From the NCBI GenBank assembly GCA_910579865.1, contig CAJTXA010000005.1, forward strand, positions 1 to 64,000: 64,000 bases of DNA, given 5' to 3'. Source of the DNA: an uncultured Lachnospiraceae bacterium. Its GTDB lineage: Bacteria > Bacillota > Clostridia > Lachnospirales > Lachnospiraceae. Below are positions 61,043-64,000 of this stretch, in pieces. The notes beneath the pieces were generated by a model, which was given only the letters and a program-made list of their open reading frames with translations, had not been told where the DNA came from and did not search any database. Both the position numbers and the translations under genes were made by a program. Every line of letters starts with the position of its first letter. The first letter of the stretch is position 1.

Positions 61043-62944
61043 ATGGAAAACAGAGAAATTGCGAAAAAAGTCATTGAATTAGTAGGTGGTAAAGAAAATA
61101 TTCAATCTGTTGCCCATTGTGCTACAAGATTACGTATTATTACAGCCGATAAAGCAAAAATTAACATGAAAGCAGTTGAAAATCTTGATAAAGTCAAAGG
61201 CAGCTTTTTCAATTCTGGACAGTATCAAATTATATTTGGCACTGGATTAGTAAACAAAATTTATGATGAAGTACAATCTATATTGGGAACTAGTGTAACG
61301 ACAAATGTCACTCCTGTAAAAAAAGAAGGAACAACATTTCAAAGAGCTGTTAGAACATTTGGTGATGTATTTGTTCCAATTATTCCTGTATTGGTAGCAA
61401 CTGGTCTATTTATGGGTTTGAGAGGACTTTTAACACAAGAGGCATTTCTATCTTTATTTGGTATGTCATCAGATAGTCTTCCAGATAATTTTATTCTTTT
61501 TACACAAGTCTTAACAGATACAGCATTTGCATTTTTGCCAGCATTGGTATGTTGGTCAACATTTCGTATATTTGGAGGTAATCCTGTTATTGATATTGTA
61601 ATTGGCTTAATGTTAGTAAGTCCTTCTTTACCTAATGCTTATGAAGTTGGACAGCAAACAGCATCACCACTATACTTTTTTGGATTTATACCTGTTGTAG
61701 GCTATCAAGGTTCTGTATTGCCTGCATTTATTACTGGTATTGTAGGAAGTAAAATTGAAAAATTTTTAAAAAAGAGGATTCCAGATGCGATTGACTTAAT
61801 TGTTACACCATTTTTAATATTATTGTCTAGTAGTTTGTTAGCACTTTTTGTAATTGGACCTATTTTTCATCAAGTTGAATTAATTGTATTGGCAATAGTA
61901 GAAAAATTACTTATATTGCCATTAGGAATAGGCGGTTTAATCTATGGTTGTTTTGGACAATTATTAGGTATATTTGGTATTCATCATATATTGAACTTCC
62001 TTGAAATTAGCATGTTATCTCAAACTGGTTGGAATATGCTTAATCCTATTGGTACTTGCGGCAATATGGCACAAGCAGGTGCCGTATTAGCTGTAGCAAT
62101 CAAAGCAAAAAATGCAAAAATGAAACAAATTGCTTATCCTTCTGCACTTTCTGCAACATTAGGTATTACAGAACCTGCTGTATTTGGTGTTACATTGCGA
62201 TTAGGAAAACCTTTTATTATGTCTATGATTGCTGGTGGTGTTAGTGGATTTTTAGCTTCCATACTTGGTTTAAAAGCAACCGGTATGGCTTTGACAGGTA
62301 TTCCAGGAACATTGCTGTATTTGAATAATCAACTTCCTATTTATTTGTTTGTCAATATTGTAGCTATGGCTGTAGCATTTGTTTTAACCTATACTATAGG
62401 CTATAAAGAAGTACCTGAAGAAGCGGAGCAAACAGCCATGCCGACACAGACAACTGCAGAAGCTGTTTCTCGTTCAGAAAATTCAGAAGAAGTTGTGTTG
62501 TGTGCTGCACTTTCTGGAAAAGCAATACCATTAGAAGAAGTAGAAGACGAAGTATTTAATAAAGGTATGTTAGGACAGGGCATTGCGATTATACCAAAAG
62601 AAGGAAAAGTTTTTGCACCTTGTGATGGTGTTATTAGTACAATCCCAAGTACAAGACATGCTGTAGGAATTGCTGGTCCTGCTAATACAGAAATTTTAAT
62701 TCATGTAGGTATGGATACCGTTCAACTAGAAGGTAAATTTTTTGATTGTAAAGTTGCAGTGGGTGATGCTATTAAAAAAGGTGATGTACTTCTGGAATTT
62801 GACATGAATGAAATACAGTCTGCTGGTTATCAGCTTGTTACACCTATGGTTGTTTGTAATTCAGATAATTATAGCGATATTGTTGTACTTGCTAATGGAG
62901 AAATTCAAAGTGGTACAAAATTACTTCAAATTAAAAGTAAATAA
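61043..62944 (+). CDS. Sucrose/beta-glucoside-type PTS transporter, EIIBCA
   Basis: 633 residues from the ATG at 61043, after GAGAGGGAGAG. EIIB has the phospho-Cys26 in SVAHCATRLR. The EIIC membrane domain (about 100-460, ten or so helices) carries GITEPAVFGVTLRLGKPF. A fused glucose-type EIIA domain (about 490-633) has the phospho-His near residue 554 in TEILIHVGMDTVQLEG. The fusion makes it independent of a separate EIIA. It imports and phosphorylates sucrose, and perhaps raffinose-family sugars, for the GH32 enzyme encoded just before. Specificity is inferred from the context. Confidence 0.92.
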   Translation: MENREIAKKVIELVGGKENIQSVAHCATRLRIITADKAKINMKAVENLDKVKGSFFNSGQYQIIFGTGLVNKIYDEVQSILGTSVTTNVTPVKKEGTTFQRAVRTFGDVFVPIIPVLVATGLFMGLRGLLTQEAFLSLFGMSSDSLPDNFILFTQVLTDTAFAFLPALVCWSTFRIFGGNPVIDIVIGLMLVSPSLPNAYEVGQQTASPLYFFGFIPVVGYQGSVLPAFITGIVGSKIEKFLKKRIPDAIDLIVTPFLILLSSSLLALFVIGPIFHQVELIVLAIVEKLLILPLGIGGLIYGCFGQLLGIFGIHHILNFLEISMLSQTGWNMLNPIGTCGNMAQAGAVLAVAIKAKNAKMKQIAYPSALSATLGITEPAVFGVTLRLGKPFIMSMIAGGVSGFLASILGLKATGMALTGIPGTLLYLNNQLPIYLFVNIVAMAVAFVLTYTIGYKEVPEEAEQTAMPTQTTAEAVSRSENSEEVVLCAALSGKAIPLEEVEDEVFNKGMLGQGIAIIPKEGKVFAPCDGVISTIPSTRHAVGIAGPANTEILIHVGMDTVQLEGKFFDCKVAVGDAIKKGDVLLEFDMNEIQSAGYQLVTPMVVCNSDNYSDIVVLANGEIQSGTKLLQIKSK

Positions 62945-62984
62945 ATTATAAAAAGTCATATAAAAAAGCTAATTTGTAATAATT

Positions 62985-63020
62985 GCAAGCATGGAAAGGG
63001 ACATTCCTTTCCATGCTTGC
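62985..63020. repeat. Perfect 15-bp hairpin after the PTS gene
   Basis: GCAAGCATGGAAAGG (62985-62999) and CCTTTCCATGCTTGC (63006-63020) pair perfectly around a 6-nt loop. No U-run follows on either strand, so it is not a standard terminator. It may still stabilise or end the sugar operon mRNA, which stops at 62944. Confidence 0.6.
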
Positions 63021-63154
63021 TGGCTGGGTTCCTCTAAACTCCTAGTGTAAATTTTTTGAAATTTGCAGGTAGTTTTTTGTTTTGCACAGCTCCATTTTTG
63101 GGATCACGAAAAACTCCACTGTACTCAACTGGCTAAAGACATAAATAAAAAATT

Positions 63155-63577
63155 TCACTCATTCCCAAACTCATTCTCTATCTCTTCTAACATTTGTTCA
63201 ATTCGTTTTATCTGTTTTTCACTCAGTTCATTTTTTCCAAAAAAGGAAGCAAATAAATTAGTAAAAGAAGATTGTTCAAAACTCCTTTTCAATCTTTGTT
63301 TAATTACAGCTTGTTCATATTCTAATTTTGTTACATTAGGATAATAAATATGATGTCTACCTTGTTGTACATTTCTAATATATCCTTTTTCACTAATATT
63401 ATATAAAATCGTACTTTTTGTTCCTGTTGCTTGATGAAACCGTTTATTTTCATAGATTTGTTCACTACTAATTCCCTCTGGATGTTCCCAGATAAACTCC
63501 ATAAATTTCAACTCCGTTGCAGATAATTTCTTTCTTCCATCTAAATAGTCAAGTGTATCATTTTTTTTTCGTTTCAT
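63155..63577 (-). CDS. BlaI/MecI-like winged-helix regulator
   Basis: 140 residues. After a charged N-terminus comes the winged helix: SATELKFMEFIWEHPEGI, then TGTKSTILYNISEKGYIR and VQQGRHHIYYPNVT. A C-terminal helix with LSEKQIKRIEQMLEE follows. It matches the BlaI/MecI/CopY superfamily, though less strongly than the protein at 14702-15091, and a PadR/MarR-like assignment is the alternative. No M56 protease gene is adjacent in the window, so the signal route is unknown. It stands alone after a short AT-rich gap. Confidence 0.75.
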   Translation of the reverse strand: MKRKKNDTLDYLDGRKKLSATELKFMEFIWEHPEGISSEQIYENKRFHQATGTKSTILYNISEKGYIRNVQQGRHHIYYPNVTKLEYEQAVIKQRLKRSFEQSSFTNLFASFFGKNELSEKQIKRIEQMLEEIENEFGNE

Positions 63578-63614
63578 TTTATATCCTCACTTTCTTGTCC
63601 ATATTTCCCTTTTG

Positions 63615-63824
63615 TCATTTAAGCTTCTTTTTATCTATAATCCATGATAAGCTATTTCTATAAGAATAACACTTTTTATATAATATGTCAACAAATATAA
63701 CTAATATAACGAATATAATTGTAATTAAATATAACTTATTGTTTTTTTTAATATACGATATAAAATGACTTTCCAAAATATGAAATTTATCCACTTGAAA
63801 ATACGAATCCATTTTCTTTTGCAT
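63615..63824 (-). CDS. Possible small membrane protein
   Basis: 69 residues, MQKKMDSYFQVDKFHIL with one clear membrane helix (LYLITIIFVILVIFVDILY) and a basic tail. It is preceded by a poor ribosome site and follows the terminator at 63830-63857. The AT-rich composition makes a chance frame possible. Confidence 0.35.
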   Translation of the reverse strand: MQKKMDSYFQVDKFHILESHFISYIKKNNKLYLITIIFVILVIFVDILYKKCYSYRNSLSWIIDKKKLK

Positions 63825-63829
63825 TTAAA

Positions 63830-63857
63830 AAAAAATACTGACAGTCTATCTGTCAGC
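63830..63857 (-). terminator. Terminator of the right-edge gene
   Basis: CTGACAG (63839-63845) pairs with CTGTCAG (63851-63857). On the minus strand TATTTTTTTTTTAAA follows. It overlaps the stop codon of the gene entering from the right. Confidence 0.8.
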
Positions 63858-64000
63858 ACATACAATTTTATCTGCAACTTTCTCTCCAAATGTATCTATA
63901 TATAATTTAAGGTATTCCTCAAAAGAAATTTCTCTTCCAAAAGAAAGCACTTCCATAGAGACTCCATATAAAACTACCATAAGTTTTGTATCTTTCATTC
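63845..64000 (-). CDS. C-terminal part of a gene from the right edge, possibly a TetR-type regulator
   Basis: The minus-strand frame reads DTKLMVVLYGVSMEVL, then FGREISFEEYLKLYID and FGEKVADKIVCADR before the stop at 63845-63847. The helical pattern and length from the edge fit the C-terminal end of a TetR-type ligand-binding domain, but no DNA-binding part is in view. It is incomplete: the start lies beyond base 64000. Confidence 0.45.

Noticed and set aside
12..64000. CRISPR arrays, tRNA and rRNA genes
   Set aside because: I saw no regularly spaced repeats and no tRNA or rRNA signatures in this window.

Overview
The window is AT-rich Gram-positive DNA with strong GGAGG ribosome sites. The order pyrH-frr-uppS-cdsA-dxr-rseP and ispG, a SleC-type spore cortex enzyme, DUF6033 and DUF4180 proteins and a GHKL/LytTR pair point to a spore-forming member of Clostridia, most likely Lachnospiraceae. 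This placement is inference. Almost all genes are on the minus strand, so operons read from high to low coordinates.

Layout. 1-2.7 kb: a mobile-DNA-like edge, a decayed pseG, a TetR/DUF4180 pair with a visible operator, and an unexplained structured-RNA candidate. 3-6 kb: a carbamate kinase-like gene, a FIST sensor and a soluble chemotaxis receptor in one operon. 6.7-11 kb: carAB. 11.3-21.5 kb: a sleC-like gene split by an integrative element whose serine recombinase gene is split in turn by a 7-kb segment carrying a MIF homologue, blaI/blaR1, an aminotransferase, a methyltransferase and others. 21.6-29.3 kb: ispG, an ECF sigma/anti-sigma pair, and the rseP-dxr-cdsA-uppS-frr-pyrH block. 29.4-36 kb: HelD, lipoprotein, histidine kinase, DUF697 protein and an XRE membrane regulator. 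36.7-41.9 kb: a GC-richer island with a lipoprotein and a LytTR/GHKL two-component system co-transcribed with two unknown proteins. 42.4-46.8 kb: DUF4132 protein, lipoprotein and gene remnants. 47.3-55.3 kb: a surface-glycan operon (YfhO, GlfT2-like and GT2 glycosyltransferases, Wzm/Wzt-type ABC exporter). 55.4-56.4 kb: decayed IS material. 56.5-63 kb: a divergent sucrose/raffinose locus (GH36 and AraC against GH32 and PTS). 63.1-64 kb: a BlaI-type regulator and a TetR-like fragment.

Main discovery: the two ends of the 11.69-20.65 kb element, put together, give a 34-bp imperfect palindrome typical of a serine-recombinase attP. Clean removal would fuse the two sleC halves in frame to a protein of about 417 residues. 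Removal of the inner 12.55-19.58 kb segment would likewise restore a recombinase of about 502 residues in frame. This is a nested, skin-like interruption of a spore germination gene. Whether either step still happens cannot be decided from sequence alone.
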